Shown in pieces: positions 21,630-34,173 of a stretch of DNA of 60,000 bases. Numbering within the stretch: the stretch's first letter is position 1; each line of letters opens with the position of its first letter. A program made the translations under genes and the position numbers. The DNA is from Symsagittifera roscoffensis (lineage: Eukaryota; Xenacoelomorpha; Acoela; Convolutidae). The notes below the pieces were generated by a model, which saw only the letters and a program-made list of their open reading frames with translations, did not search any database and was not told the origin of the DNA. The DNA is taken from assembly GCF_963678635.1 (NCBI RefSeq), contig NC_087062.1, positions 39,821,330 to 39,881,329 on the forward strand. Reading direction: 5' to 3'.

Positions 21630-22340
21630 TATTCTCATCGTTTTTGCGTTTTCAGAAGTGTTTTCCGCAAAAAGAACAAGATTCAGGCCAATACTTTTGC
21701 TTTTTTAGTGGCGTCAATTCAGGCGCTAGTAAAACAACTAGAGTTGAAAATCTACATCGGGCATTTAGATGATAGAAATTTTGACGACGACTATTAGGTA
21801 GTTTTCGAGGACTTTGAAATTGTTCTGAAATTAGAAAAATACCAGTTGAGGTTGAACACCCCAAAAAGCGAACTTTGGGTTGTAGGACCGACCACGATAT
21901 TACAGTACCACCAAATTTTTGATTTTTAAAATTTTTTAATGTATGCTCTATATGAAACCAATTAATTAGGTTTCGTCAGCTCATTTGCCGCTTCAAAAAC
22001 CAAATAATTAGGTTTCATGAGCTCAGTTACCGCTTGTCAAATTTTTTGAAAAAATTCTTCAATAATCGCCCATTGCGTTTTCAGAATGTTTTCCGCAGAA
22101 AGGACATGATTCAGGACAACAAATTTATTTTTTAATTGGCATCAATTCAGACGCAAGTAATCAACTATAGTTGAAAATCAACAACGGGCAATGAGATGAT
22201 AGAAATTTAGCCGACGACTAACAGTTAGTTTTCCAAGACTTTGAAAACATTCTGAAAATAGAAAAAATTAGAGAAGATGTTGATTACCCCAAAAAGTGAA
22301 CATTGTGTTTTAGGACCGACCACACGAATACCGTATCAGC
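21630..22340 (+). repeat. diverged direct duplication (about 270-bp units)
   Basis: Segments 21630-21900 and 22066-22340 match in order. They share a GTTTTCAG acceptor-like string, TTTTCCGCA, GATGATAGAAATTT, CCCCAAAAAG and GGACCGACCAC. The linker (21957-22040) holds its own short duplication of AATTAGGTTTC plus GAGCTCA-type sequence. The 77-codon frame at 21564-21797 in the first copy is not preserved in the second, so coding function is unlikely. Confidence 0.55.
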
Positions 22341-23799
22341 TATTTTTTGATTTCTTCAATTTCTTACTCTTTGCTTCATAAGAGAACTTAAAACCTAGCA
22401 GAAATTCTTGAATCGGATCTCTAATCGGCGAATTTGGTAGTGAATAATTGATCGACGAAAAAAGTAAGGTTGAACGAAGTTTTGAAAAAAATATAAATTT
22501 TAAACGTTTTCACAACTATGTGCATCGTCAATTCTTTTAAATTAAATTTTTCAAATCAAGTGACATTATTTTAAAACACGAGTGATATGCTTAGAAGCAG
22601 GAAATTGACAATGAAAATTTAGTCTCAAAATATTTTTGATTTTTTATTCAAAACTTACATGTCAGAAACTTCCAAATAATTTATTTTGAAATCTTTCCAA
22701 GTTAAAAGTATTTTAATCATTTAATACTTTAGAAGTCAACTCTGATTGGCTTCCTTTTCAACATGATGGCTTAGAATCGAAATCTATGCACTTTTTTCTT
22801 TATATAAATTTTTTTAATTAATGGTTTATTGTCATTTAGATTGGAATTTTGTGAAACTCCTGAGGATGCTTATAGTTGGGAAAACATTTGAAATCTTTTT
22901 TTTAAAAAAAATCCTTCCATTTTAATTGTATGTTTGCAAAAAACCAAACAACGAAGAGCTTTAAATTCCAACTGCTTCCCTTTTAAAGGACCAGCATCTG
23001 AAATTTTCATAAGGTAGCAGCTAGGTTCTTGTTCCACAGCATCAACATCCTCAATAGAAGTGAGAAAAAGCAGTATGAGAACCTTGTCTTGGCTCATTTT
23101 GCAACAACAACTTTCTAAACAAGGACGAAAACCTTCGTCGATTACTGGAAGAGAAACCACTGAAAGAGAAAAAAGCGGTGGTATGGCGTCCACACTGTCA
23201 TCAGCCAAAGAACTAACAAATTTTGCCCAGCATGGGTCGAAGTGGTGACAGGCTAATTGAAGTCGAAGAAGCAAGAAATTTTGACGATCGTCTATCGCAG
23301 ACGCGAAGGAACGAGCGATTTGTTTTGTCAACTACTCGTCACTGGAGCGCTCATTATTTTTAACACAAAACGGCTACTCTCCAAGAGCAAACAAGGATCA
23401 GCTCAAGGAATTTTTCAAGCTGCACTGATTCGCAGAAATGAAGGCTGAGTTTCCGCGATTGTTTGTGGCGCACGAATAAGACTAGAAGGACTTGTTGGCA
23501 ATATCAGGCTTTTGATTATGGCGGTCAGCAACGTATATTTCAAGTGCAAGGATTTATGGTTTGTTGATATTGATAATACCTATGGCTGAAATAGTGCAAG
23601 TTTGCTTTCAAACAAAAAGCGGTAACAAAGCTACAACCAGCGGATGACAAAAACGGTTTGTGCCCATTTTGCAGCAGGAGAGTAACAAATATATCAAAGG
23701 GTGTTGAACGCGATAGAAGCCAAAACTGTTACCATCTTTTATACACCAATAACCGAGATATTCTAGTACTGTTGAAGCTGCTGCCGCGCCAAAAATGAG

Positions 23800-24170
23800 A
23801 AGGATACTCCTCAATTAAAACAGTTCCTCGGCTATGTGGATGACATTGTTAGAACATTTAAAGATGAGCCAACTCATGCTCTCGATGACTCCAACACTCC
23901 AAGCGAAACCAATTGAAAGGAGAATTGCAGTTGGTAACCTGCTGAGGAGATCAAAAGCCAACAGACACTGTGACTTTATTGAATTATAGTAGGTGCGGCC
24001 AACTCAGTACAAACGTAGTGTTATGCAAGGCACTGTTCATAGAGACCACAAATTTTAAGAACAGATCTAACAGGGATATTTTGATAAGGCTATGGAAATT
24101 GATAAAAGGCATGGCTGAAAAATCAGTACCCTGAACCTTGGTCCATAAATGGGGCAGCAGTCTCCCTTTG
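23800..24170 (+). pseudogene. reverse transcriptase remnant (YVDD motif)
   Basis: Around 23831 the frame reads FLGYVDDIVRTFKDEP, where YVDD matches the RT catalytic box (two Asp metal ligands), followed by a helix-like stretch. About 180 bases later YKRSVMQGTVHR resembles the region after the palm domain in non-LTR and Penelope RTs. The frame is interrupted several times on both sides. Upstream plus-strand fragments (23230-23500) look like earlier parts of the same protein. It cannot be functional. Confidence 0.45.
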
Positions 24171-24262
24171 CAAAATCATCAAGGGTAAGGGCAAGCTATT
24201 CAATCACCAACGGCTATGAAGCCCTAATGCAGATGGGGCATTATAAAGGTAATTAGAGCCAA

Positions 24263-24662
24263 CATTTTGCACAAAAGCTTAGAAGTTTAACCAACGTTCA
24301 AGTAGTTATCATCACAAGAAAACTGCAATCATCTTTACCATCGCTGAAGTCAGTAAATTGCAATGACTTCAAGTCAAGAGTGGTTTATGAACTGTCATTT
24401 TGCACAAAAGCTTAGAAGTTTAAACAACGTTCAAGTAGTTATCATCACAAGAAAACTGCAATCATGTTTACCATCGCTGAAGTCAGTAATTTGCAATGAC
24501 TTCAAGTCAAGAGTGGTTTATGAACTGTCATTTTGCACAAAAGCTTAGAAGTTTAAACAACGTTCAAGTAGTTATCATCACAAGAAAACTGCAATCATGT
24601 TTACCATCGCTGAAGTCAGTAATTTGCAATGACTTCAAGTCAAGAGTGGTTTATGAACTGTC
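24263..24662 (+). repeat. 133-bp tandem repeat, three copies
   Basis: Three head-to-tail copies with a period of 133 bases, nearly identical (copy 1 differs at a few sites). Each starts near CATTTTGCACAAAAGCTTAG and ends near GGTTTATGAACTGT. The period is not a multiple of three, so the open frames that run through it shift phase each copy and are not genuine. The near-identity contrasts with the decayed surroundings, so the amplification is recent. Confidence 0.85.
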
Positions 24663-25823
24663 ACGTAAAGCATGTACATCCCCCTATGTCGGATAAACTG
24701 ATCAACAATTGAAAACTAAAATTGTTAACTTAAGAAAACATCAGCAATGCAGACTTAAATCGAAAATGGCAGATGTTATTCGGGAAATTATAGATAGGTC
24801 GAATAACCAAACTAAACTATCTAATAACACTAGAGGCAATATATACCAGGAAAGAGAAACTGGGCTTGGACAAGCGCGATCAGTTTAAAAGCAGGGAGTT
24901 AACACTGAGAATCTGGTGCCATAACTTTTTTGGAGTTTTCTTCGAAAACCTACATGAGTAAATTGAAATTGTGACTCATAACCTCCAGTCAAATTAACTG
25001 GAAACTTTTGATTAGATTTAAGGGTTAAAAGTATTTTAATCTGAAAAATAAATTTAGAGGTCAATTGTGACTGGCTAATTTTCTAACATGATGATTTAGA
25101 ACCAATTTTTATGAAAATTTTTGCAAATAATTTTTGCAATTTAAACTTTATCGTCAATTAGATTACTTTATTGCAAACGTCCTGACTTTGCAAATAGTTG
25201 CGAAAACAAATTCACTTTTTATCAAAAACTCCATCGAAAAAATGGGGAGTTTCAAAAATCAAGGATATCATTGACAAACTAGCTGTCTATTATGGTTTTC
25301 CCCTTCTAAAAAATAGCTTTAGCATGTCAAAACTGTTATACTTTTTGCGTTAAAGCTCTTGTTTTTGTGCAAAAATAAGTTTTTGGGTTGTTACGACAGA
25401 ATACTATAAAACACGTGATGCAAAATCACTAATGTGATACTGTATTATAAACAGTTTTTACAATCTTTATAATGCGGCAGCCAAAGGTAGCTTGAAAGTT
25501 TTTCCGCTCGTAAACTTGCTTTACCCGCAGTTTTAGATTCAGCAGCAGTTGTAAGCAAAATGGTTAGCTCGAAGCACGTGGATGGAATTTATAAGGATGC
25601 GCCTAATTGGTGGATTGAACTTGGAGAAAATGAAATGGCTCCGACCGAAGAAATACAGCGGAGCTGCAGATTTGATTTTCAAATTCGAATCAGCTGGCGT
25701 TTTTTCTACTAATTCTTGAACGTCATCTCGTGCGAAAGCTAATGTTAAAATTATCAAACGAATAGATCAGAATCATGAACGATAGGACTTAGATTGGGCT
25801 CTAAAAATTTCGATTGAAATGAA

Positions 25824-26764
25824 TGTGCCATTCAACCAGAATGACCTGAAAATGCATGCCAAGAACGAAATTTGGTTCGAGCATTTCTGTAAGAAAGTAT
25901 GCTGATTTTAACGATTAACGTGCTTATTCGAAGAATTGAACAAATTGGGAAGAATCAACTTTGACTGACAAATTGATTTTCAAAAAATCGTTTTAAAAAC
26001 ATGTCACGACCTTGATATTTCGTGACACCCAAAACCGCCGAAAATCAGATGGGCAATTTTCACTAGTTAGAACCAGAAAAAACGCTGAACTAAGGAGACA
26101 GAAATTAAGAAGAACGAGCGTAAGCGCAGGAACATTCCACGAAGTAATGACACAATCATTACTGTGCTGGTTTCATCCAACAGGAAGGCTGACAGCTAGG
26201 AGTGTAACCCTTTCTGGCATTGAAGAAAGAGCTTATTTGGTGAATGTCAGGAAACCAGAAGGGTATCGGAGAAGGACAGTGACCATTGTTTTTAGAAATT
26301 TTCAGCCTCATGGATGGTCTTGAATTAAATTAGTTTCACATCAAGTTCTTCTTCAGAGCATGATCAGTTAGGAGTTGAGAGAAAGGATTGATCCAGCTCC
26401 GATGGATGTGATGATTTTTTTTCCAATGAACAAAAACAGAAGTAATAAAAAAATACTGTTTTTAGGAGTGAACTCGTGGTCTGGGATACTGAGACCTAGC
26501 CATGAGATCACTATCCTGCATATAACTAAGTTAAACTGTTTTTAGGAGTGAACTCGTGGTCTGGGATACTAAGTTAGTTGCGCTGTTTGTCCGATGGTTT
26601 TCAAGATTTAAAGACTTCAGCGACCTAATTTTAAATGAACCGAACATTGAACTAGCTTTGGTAGAGACGGTTACAAGCACGTCAAGCTGTATTTAGACGA
26701 AAGCTAGTCGTTTTGGTACCTAGCTTTATTTTCTGTCTGTATGTAATTCCGAGCAGTTGTTACA
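25824..26764 (+). mobile_element. LTR, family A (about 941 bp)
   Basis: Starts TGTGCCATTCAACCAGAATG and ends ATTCCGAGCAGTTGTTACA, so it has TG...CA ends with roughly inverted termini. The length agrees closely with the minus-strand copy at 58149-59090 (about 942). It contains an internal 80-base tandem duplication (26456 and 26536, each beginning CTGTTTTTAGGAGTG). It is followed directly by the ~2.4-kb U repeats, whose first ~87 bases duplicate the end of this LTR. It is therefore likely the 5' LTR of the element that continues to the right. The 570 bases upstream (25250-25823) also recur at 56925-57698. Confidence 0.6.
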
Positions 26765-29114
26765 ATATGCAAGTTGCGGAAAAGACGTAAGCGATGATAG
26801 TTGACATGGCCTTCTTGCCTCGTAAGCGCAGAGAGATGCCCTAGGAATTCAAATTAATTTCCCTCATTAATCAGACGATCTTCTACTCTTAGATCAACTA
26901 CACCTATAGAGGATCAATTAGAGGCGACCAGACGGTTTGAATCTCGTTTCATGGGCTGTTTTGGGATTCCCTGACTTAGTTTTTTAACCTAGTTAAGACC
27001 CAAACTTTACGTATCGCGAAGGATGGGGGGATCGGCCATCACGTCGTTTCCTGTGCGGTATATGACCAAAAACTTTTAAAGATATACAGTAAACCAAACA
27101 AAAAATAGTTTAGTACCTGAGAAAAACCCAAAAATTATACAAAATAACCGAAAAAAAACCAAGAAGGGTGAAATATATAAAATCAGTAAGAAAGCCCAGA
27201 CGAGATGTGATCCGACCCTCCCATTTGTTGTTGTCAGATAGGTTATTGTTATAGGCATTTATATCGAAGGCATTTATACCGTTACGATCAACCTGTAGCC
27301 TTTTTCTTATGCCTGTACTGTAGGGTTACTTGATTATTTAGGCACGTTAATGCTAATTTGAGCTCAATCCCGAAGGATCAAGTGATTGCAAGAGAAGACT
27401 GATCCGGCAAGCAGTGCAAGGAGCGGCAGAAAGTGTCTCGAGGACAACAACAATCGACTGTTGGGTATCGTTAACAAAATTTGTTTCCTTTTTGGTACAG
27501 AAAATACGATATCAATCTGTGGGCGTGCTCGAAAGTGACTGCACTGTAGTGACCCTCCGACGAGTTGCGAGTTTCCGAGTTAAGCACCCTAAATCGTATT
27601 TTGAACGAATCCGGAGAGCTATGCTACTATTAGTACTACTACTACTACTCATACTATCTGTAATATTTTTCCTATCCCAATTTTCAACCGAATAGACTGT
27701 AAGCAGAGCGGTTTTTAGGGTAAAAATAATAATTTTTTGATCCCCCATAAAACGATTTTGGAGACAACCATTTTGTTCGAAATAGAACAAGGCCAAAAAT
27801 TAGTGATTTACATCTCAATTAAACTATTATAACTAGAGTAACCGGTTAGATTTAGTGTGGACATTTTTAGAAATGATTCAGTACCGAAGTCCGATTTTTC
27901 GTGATTTTTGGCAAAACGAAACGCCGCAAAATAAGAAAACTTTTTTTAAAACTTTTCAATTAATTAGATAAAACTTGTCGTTCGGACATCATACACTAGT
28001 GAATCGACAGGCTGTAGAACCTGTTTGCAAAAACTTTCCTGGTCCCGGTGATATTGGACCTAGTCCCGGTGAAGTTTTTTTAAGTGGATTCATCAATCTG
28101 GAGTGGTCCAGTTAGCATTCTTTTTGGAAACTTTTTTTCAGCTGAAACGTTTTGATCGGGTTTTTGGCATTGAACTAGAAGAGTATAGGACTTCTGAGCT
28201 GGGATCGATAATCGTCAGGCCAATGGGACAAGAATAACATAAAAAGTTAGACAGAACCTAGACGTTTGAAAATTTATTGAAATCGGACAAAAAATGTTTT
28301 GCTTTATAACTCGACACTCACCGATCCAGTTTTTTTAGTACCGTAAAATCCGGTTTTCAGCAAATGAATTATTCAATTTTTGGAGAAACCCATTATAGAA
28401 AAGTCTTGTTACTACTTTTAGCAAAACCACATGTTTTGAAGGTAGACCTTCTCATCTTATAGAAAAAATTTCTGGAAAGCCCTTATATCCCTACCAATTG
28501 GTATCAACGGTTCAATAGGACACTTTTCCAACGTTCTCGACAATAAGAAAAGGCTGGGGTACCTTGAAATTGACAATCAAGTCGAAAATAGGCTTGTTGA
28601 AAGACCCGTCAACTCTAGGGAAATTGAGAAAAAAACCAGCTTTGCTTCAATCCGGAAGGATCCGAAGTCAGGACGAACCCTTCAAAGTTAGTCAGTGTTT
28701 TGCATAAAAGACCACTAGGTTCGAATCCGGAAGGGTCTGGGTATAGATATTTGCCAACTCGGAGGGGTCACAGTTTTGCCAACCCGGAAGGGTCCGAATC
28801 CGGAGCGGTCCGATTTTTGCCAATCGAAGGGTAAAATTTTGGCAAAACGGAGAGGTCCTATTTCGCCAATCCGGAGGGATCCTGTTTCTACAAATCCGTT
28901 TCTACAAGACTTCTATTTTTCAATCGCAAAGGGTCATATTTTGCCAATCCGGAGGTGTCCCAATCCGGAGTATTACCGTTCTTGCCAATCCTGAAGGGTC
29001 ATTTTTAGTCAGTCCGGAGGGGTCCCAACTCGGAGGGGTCCCAATTCGGAGGGGTCCTGTTCTAGCCAATCCGGAAAGGTCATTTTTTTGCCAAGTCGGA
29101 ATGCTGTGTCAATA
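26678..29114 (+). repeat. U repeat, unit 1
   Basis: First of four long repeats of about 2.4 kb, recognisable by the start CACGTCAAGCTGT. It comprises in order: the last ~87 bases of LTR A; a TATATAAAA string (about 27174); a (CTA)n patch (about 27622); about 900 bases of AT-rich leader; and a terminal TCCGGA-rich minisatellite (about 28655-29100). It looks like a duplicated 5' leader of the LTR element rather than coding sequence. Short frames with the same peptide in several units follow from the repetition. Confidence 0.8.
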
Positions 29115-31516
29115 CACGTCAAGCTGTGTTTAGACGATAGCCAGTCGTTTTGGTACCTAGCTTTTTTTTTCTGTCTGTATGTAATTCCGAGCAGTTGTTA
29201 CAATATGCAAGTTGCGGAAAAGACGTAAGCGATGATGGTTGACATGGCCTTCTTGCCTCGTAAGCGCAGAGAGATGCTCTAGGAATTCAAATTATTTTCC
29301 CTCATTAATCAGACAATCTTCCACTCTTAGATCAACTACACCTATACAGGACCAATTAGAGGCGACCAGACGGTTTGAATCTCGTTTCATGGGCTGTTTT
29401 GGGATTCCCTAACTTAGTTTTTTAACCTAGTTAAGACCTAAACTTAACGTATCGTGAAGGATAGGGGGATCGGCCGTCACGTCGTTTCCTGAGCGGTATA
29501 TGACCAGAAACTTTTAAAGATATACAAAAAAAACCAAACAAAAAATGGTTTAGTACCTGAGAAAAACCCAAAAATTATACAAAATAGCCGAAAAAAACCA
29601 AGAAGGGTGAAATATATAAAATCAGTAAGAAACCCCAGACGAGATGTGATCCGACCCTCCTGTTTGTTGTTGTCAGATAGGTTATTTTTATAGGCATTTT
29701 TATCGAATTCATTTATACCGTTACGATCAACCTGTAGCCTTTTTCTTGTGCCTGTACTGTAGGGTTACTTGATTATTTAGGCACGTTAATGCTAATTTGA
29801 GCTCAATCCCGAAGGATCAAGTGATTGCAAGAGAAGACTGATCCGGCAAGCAGTGCAAGGAGCGGCAGAAAGGGTCTCGAGGAAAACAATAATCGACTGT
29901 TGGGTATCGTTAACAAAATTTGTTTCCTTTTTGTACAGAAAATACTATATCAAACTGTAAGCGTGCTCGAAAGTGACTGCACTGTAGTTACCCTCCAACG
30001 AGTTGCGAGTTTCCCGAGTTAAGCACCCTAAATCGTATTTTGAACGGACCCGGAGAGCTATGCTACTATTAGTAGTACTACTACTCATACTATCTGTAAT
30101 ATTTTTCCTATCCCAATTTTCAACCGAATAGACTGTAAGCAGAGCGGTTTTTAGGGTAAAAATAATAATTTTTTGATCCCCCATAAAACGATTTTGGAGA
30201 CAACCATTTTGTTCGAAATAGAACAAGGCCAAAAATTAGTGATTTACATCTAACTTAAACTTTTATAACTAGAGTAACCGGTTAGATTTAGTGTGGACAT
30301 TTTTAGAAATGATTCAGTACCGAAGTCCGATTTTTCGTGATTTTTGGAAAAACGAAACGCCGCAAAATAAGAAAACTTTTTAAAACTTTTCAATTAATTA
30401 GATAAAACTTGTCGTTCGGACATCATACACTAGTGAATCGACAGGCAGTAGAACCCGTTTGCAAAAACCTTCCTGGTCCCGGTGATATTGGACCTAGTCT
30501 CGGTGACGTTTCTTTAAGTGGGTTCATCAATCTGGAGTGGTCCAGTTAGCATTCTTTTTGGAAACTTTTTTTCAGCTGAAACATTTTTGATCGGGTTTTT
30601 GGCATTGAACTAGAAGAGAATAGGACTTCTGAGCTCGGATCAATAATCGTCAGGCCAATGGGACAAGAATAACATAAAAAGTTAGACAGAACCTAGACGT
30701 TTGAAAATTTATTGGAATCGGACAAAAAATGTTTTGCTTTATAACTCGATATTCACCGATCCAGTTTTTTTTTTGGACCGTAAAATTCGATTTTCAGCAA
30801 ATGAATTGATCAATTTTTGGAGGAACTCATTATAGAAAAGTCTTGTTACTGCTTTTAGCAAAACCACAGGTTTTGAAGGTAGACCTCCTCATTTTATAGA
30901 AAAAATTTCTGGAAAGCCCTTATATCCCTACCAATTGGTATCAACGGTTCAATAGGACTTTTTTCCAATGTTCTCGACAATAAGGAAAGGCTGGGGTACC
31001 TTGAAATTGACAATCAAGTCGAAAATAGGCTTGTTAAAAGGCCCGTCCACTCTAGGGAAATTGAGAAAAAAGCAGCTTTGCTTCAATCCGGAAGGATCCG
31101 AAGTCAGGACGAACCCTTCAAAGTTAGTCAGTGTTTTGCATAAAAGACCACCAAGTTCGTATCCGGAAGGGCCTGGGTATAGATATTTGCCAACTCGGAA
31201 GGATCACAGTTTTGCCAACCCGGAAGGGTCCGAATCCGGAGCGGTCCCATTTTTGCCAATCGAAGGGTAAAATTTTGCCAAAACGGAGAGGTCCTATTTC
31301 GCCAATCCGGAGGGATCCTGTTTCTATAAGTCCGGAAGACTCCTACTTTTTCAATCGGAAATGGTCATATTTTGCCAATCCGGAGGGGTCCCAATCCGAA
31401 GGGTTACTGTTCTTGCCAATCCGGAAGGGTCATTTTTAGCCAGTCCGGAGGGGTCCCAACTCGGAGGGGTCCTGTTCTAGCCAATCCGGAAAGGTCATAT
31501 TTTTACCAAGTCGGAA
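29115..31516 (+). repeat. U repeat, unit 2
   Basis: Second tandem copy, adjacent to unit 1 and mostly identical by eye, with small indels in T and A runs. It ends in a minisatellite that runs on further (to about 31700) than in units 1 and 3, then passes into unique sequence leading to the first gag-like gene. Confidence 0.8.
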
Positions 31517-31700
31517 TGTTCCCTGAACGCCAATTCTGAGGGTTCCTATTTTCTGCCAATCCGTAGAAGTCATATTTCGCCAATCCGGAGCGGTCAAATT
31601 TCGGAGGAGTCCTGTTTTCGGCAGTACGGAAGGGTCATATTTTTGCCAATTTGGAGTGGTCCCTGAACGCCGTCGATCCGGAGGGGTATAGATCCTGGGG
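31085..31700 (+). repeat. TCCGGA minisatellite (longest arrays here and at 38935-39560)
   Basis: Imperfect repeats of roughly 25-30 bases, built around GCCAATCCGGAAGGGTC with variants CAACTCGGAGGGGTC and CAAAACGGAGAGGTC. Shorter arrays end the other units (about 28655-29100, 34190-34580, 36540-36970). TCCGGA is its own reverse complement, so successive copies can pair. There are no unique spacers of constant length, so it is not a CRISPR. Confidence 0.8.
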
Positions 31701-32611
31701 GGCAAATGCAGGGATCCTAATTCGTACGTATACGAAAGCAAGACATTTTAGTGGATACATATTAGGATATTAGAACAAACATGCAGACCAAGCAGGACAG
31801 AAAACCACCGGTGACTTGCCTTTAATTATAAAACAAGTAAGGACAACTAAATGACTATTCTAAGTCTAAGCCCGGATATTCGCGACTCTAGATCTAATCA
31901 AAAACAGAACGCGACTTTGAAACAAATTCGATTAAAAACCGAAACTGACATTTTTGAAAAAGTGTTTGCCTTAGAGTTTTAGTAGGTCTAGCTCGGGCAA
32001 TCCGAAGGCAGATAGATAAAACAAAACTCGGTTGGTGCAATAGACGCCCTATTGAGAAAGAGATGATGCCTTCAAGTTTTGTCTGTTTAGTCCGACACTG
32101 AACAATTAAAGCTCTTTCTTTCTACCAGTTCGAATATTACATTGCGACAGACCGATTGCAACACAAATATTTTTTTTTTCGATTCTTTTTTCTTCAATCT
32201 CAATACAAAAAAACTTTTATTTTTATAATGATTGCTCTCGATTGGATAGTGAGTTCACTATCTTTGAAATATCTTGATAACATCAGACTGTGCTAGCATT
32301 TTATCAAATAATCAATATTTCACTGCTGTGTTTAAATTGGAGATGCGCTGTACTGTGATAACTTAATCAGATTCGTGGTCAGTTGTTAGTTATAGCTTTA
32401 GGGCAATATCGTATTGTGTTATTATTATCTGTTGTTAGACGTTAAATACGATAGCAAGCGAATCAAGTGAAGGAGCAACAAGTAGTATTATGTTAGGACT
32501 AGACTAGGATAAATAGTCTGGGTGATAGCTCTTGGAAATTTATACCGAAGAAACAAAGTTCTTGGAAATTTATAACGAAAACAAAATTATACCGAAGAAA
32601 CAGAAGAAACA
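31701..32611 (+). other. leader between U2 and gag copy 1
   Basis: AT-rich sequence, repeated at 39560-40500 with few differences. It includes the palindromic TTCGTACGTATACGAA (31712) and a roughly 30-base tandem duplication of TTCTTGGAAATTTATA just upstream of the gag start. No coding capacity is recognised. Confidence 0.6.
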
Positions 32612-34173
32612 ATGAATGACCCTTTTGTGGAAAGAATCAGGAAGGCTCGGAACAAGAAGAGGAAGAAAGTTTCAGGCGGAATGATTGAAACAGGATGTCA
32701 AAAAAAATACAAACGACAATATTGAAAGTAGAGATATATTGTAGCCCTGCTCATGACGAGAATCCGGCGGAACGTGAAACCGAAGGAAATTGGACCAGGC
32801 GATTAACGAGTGAATGTACTCCCATGGAGCAGGGACAGGAATTCGCTACTTCGACCGGGACTCTTGAACGAGAAGAAATGTCGTAACTGTCCATACCAAT
32901 GCATGGGGTGTCAGAGAAGGCAGCAACGTCTTCCTCGTTCACGAAACGAGTCAAGAACACTCTAGGAAAATTCTTTCTATTTACCATGAGAACAGGAACT
33001 GGCGATGAAGTCGATGAAGAAGATGACGATAATGAAAAAATTGATGACTATTCTGATTTGTTTGATGCGGTCAGAACTAAAAACACGGCTACGAATGGAA
33101 TACCAAATTATCGTGAGCTCACGACAACGGCCAATTCAGATACGCAAACAGAAGCGACTAGGGTCACAAAATCACGGACTACACTGAGGGAACTAGAGGC
33201 GGAGTTTGAAGGTACTTCGAGACAGAGAGGAACAGCGCGAGTTTCAACCAGTACCAAACTGCCTGTCACGAAGAAGGTGACGCCATCACTATTGACGCCG
33301 TTGGTGGATGATGGAGCATCAATAGAAGAGGTCCTGACAAGGATCTTTGATAGGATGGGTGAGCTACGGTATCAGATTTCAATTAGAACGAATGAATTAG
33401 AGAGAACTGCACACGTAGAGAGAGAAAGTTTGCGAGAGGAAATACATCGCAAAAAACAGGAGATCAGTCAAAGCGAGAAACACCTAAAGAAAAGAACAGA
33501 TGATCACGAGGCCGAACGAAGGGTGCAAAGGTTAAGAGAGGACATGGAGCAACTTCGGAATCACCAAGAGCAGACCCTTTTGACTTTCAAAACCAGGATA
33601 GATGCAATGATGGAAAAGGCCATAATGGTTAGATTAGATGGTCTCATGGGAAACAGGAGTGGATCGAGAAACAAGGTAGCACACTAGAGGGAGGCTAGCA
33701 AAGAGCCGAGAGTGAACTTCAATGAGCACTCATAGAGCTGAAAGACGTTTGGGCCTACGAGACGAAGGTGTAACTTATCGAAAAACGCAACTGGGAGTCA
33801 ACGGCCCACGAACCCCACGAAGATTAGATACGGATCTACTGGCAGTAGGCCAGTCTCGAACGAAAGCCCCACGCTAGACACCCATGCGAGTGGAGGAGAA
33901 GATTCCTTAAGTTGGAATCACTCGAACCAAGGAAGAACTCAGCCCGGCAGTTCTGACAGGAGGGATGTTCCAGAGCCTCAAAGGACGGATTATAACAATC
34001 AGACGGGATTTTCTCGGGACGCTACAGTGATGGCGACAAGGTTCAAAACTCTGACAGATCCCTGGAGACCAGATTGTCCAGGATCAATGAACGCAGCAAA
34101 AAGTGTAAGAGGGTGATATAAAAACTAAACGTTACAAGAATGAATTCTACGGTTGTATAGATACCTACATAGA
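32612..34173 (+). pseudogene. gag-like gene, copy 1, broken
   Basis: Starts ATGAATGACCC at 32612 with a Lys/Arg-rich N terminus. A frame change follows, then an open frame from 32695, an in-frame TAA at 32884-32886, and a long open stretch 32899-33687 (262 codons) in the same frame as 32695. The protein has an acidic segment (EVDEEDDDNEKIDD) and a long charged heptad-like helix (about 33400-33640, ERESLREEIHRKKQEI...), so it is a probable coiled coil. No zinc knuckle is seen. Gag function is inferred from position before pol in the second copy. After about 34173 the sequence jumps into the middle of a U unit, so the copy is truncated by recombination. The equivalent of 40935-41003 (69 bases, between TGACT repeats) is missing. 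Confidence 0.55.

Larger units (their letters stand above)
22590..25206 (+). mobile_element. decayed retroelement flanked by direct repeats (Penelope- or LINE-like)
   Basis: A direct repeat of about 290 bases brackets this block: 22590-22889 and about 24885-25206, sharing GTTAAAAGTATTTTAATC, AACATGATG and ATTTAGA. Between them is degraded plus-strand coding sequence with a reverse transcriptase motif. LTR-like direct repeats around an RT of this type suit Penelope-like elements, but I see no GIY-YIG endonuclease. A truncated LTR element is an alternative. Frames are broken throughout. Confidence 0.45.

Noticed and set aside
22870-23331. 153-codon minus-strand ORF
   Set aside because: It lies opposite the degraded plus-strand RT element and overlaps its direct repeat. 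Its Cys/Leu-rich text shows no domain, so it is taken as an antisense shadow.
24363-24696. Two overlapping ORFs with the same peptide
   Set aside because: They arise from the 133-bp tandem repeat, whose period is not a multiple of three.
28715-28735. Perfect tRNA B-box string GGTTCGAATCC in U unit 1
   Set aside because: The equivalent place in the other U units reads AAGTTCGTATCC and there is no A box at the right distance, so it is a chance variant of the minisatellite edge.
28655-29100. CRISPR-like spaced repeats in the TCCGGA arrays
   Set aside because: Repeat lengths vary, spacers are themselves variants of the repeat, and the context is eukaryotic LTR DNA.
30968-31439. Overlapping ORFs of about 100 codons in the U units with (K)GPNPE-type repeats
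   Set aside because: They are translations of the minisatellite. Similar peptides appear in every unit in varying frames and lengths, as expected for non-coding tandem DNA.
25824-34173. A complete, active LTR retrotransposon
   Set aside because: gag is truncated, pol is absent from this copy and heavily mutated in the next, and no matching 3' LTR of the same family follows in the same orientation at the expected place.
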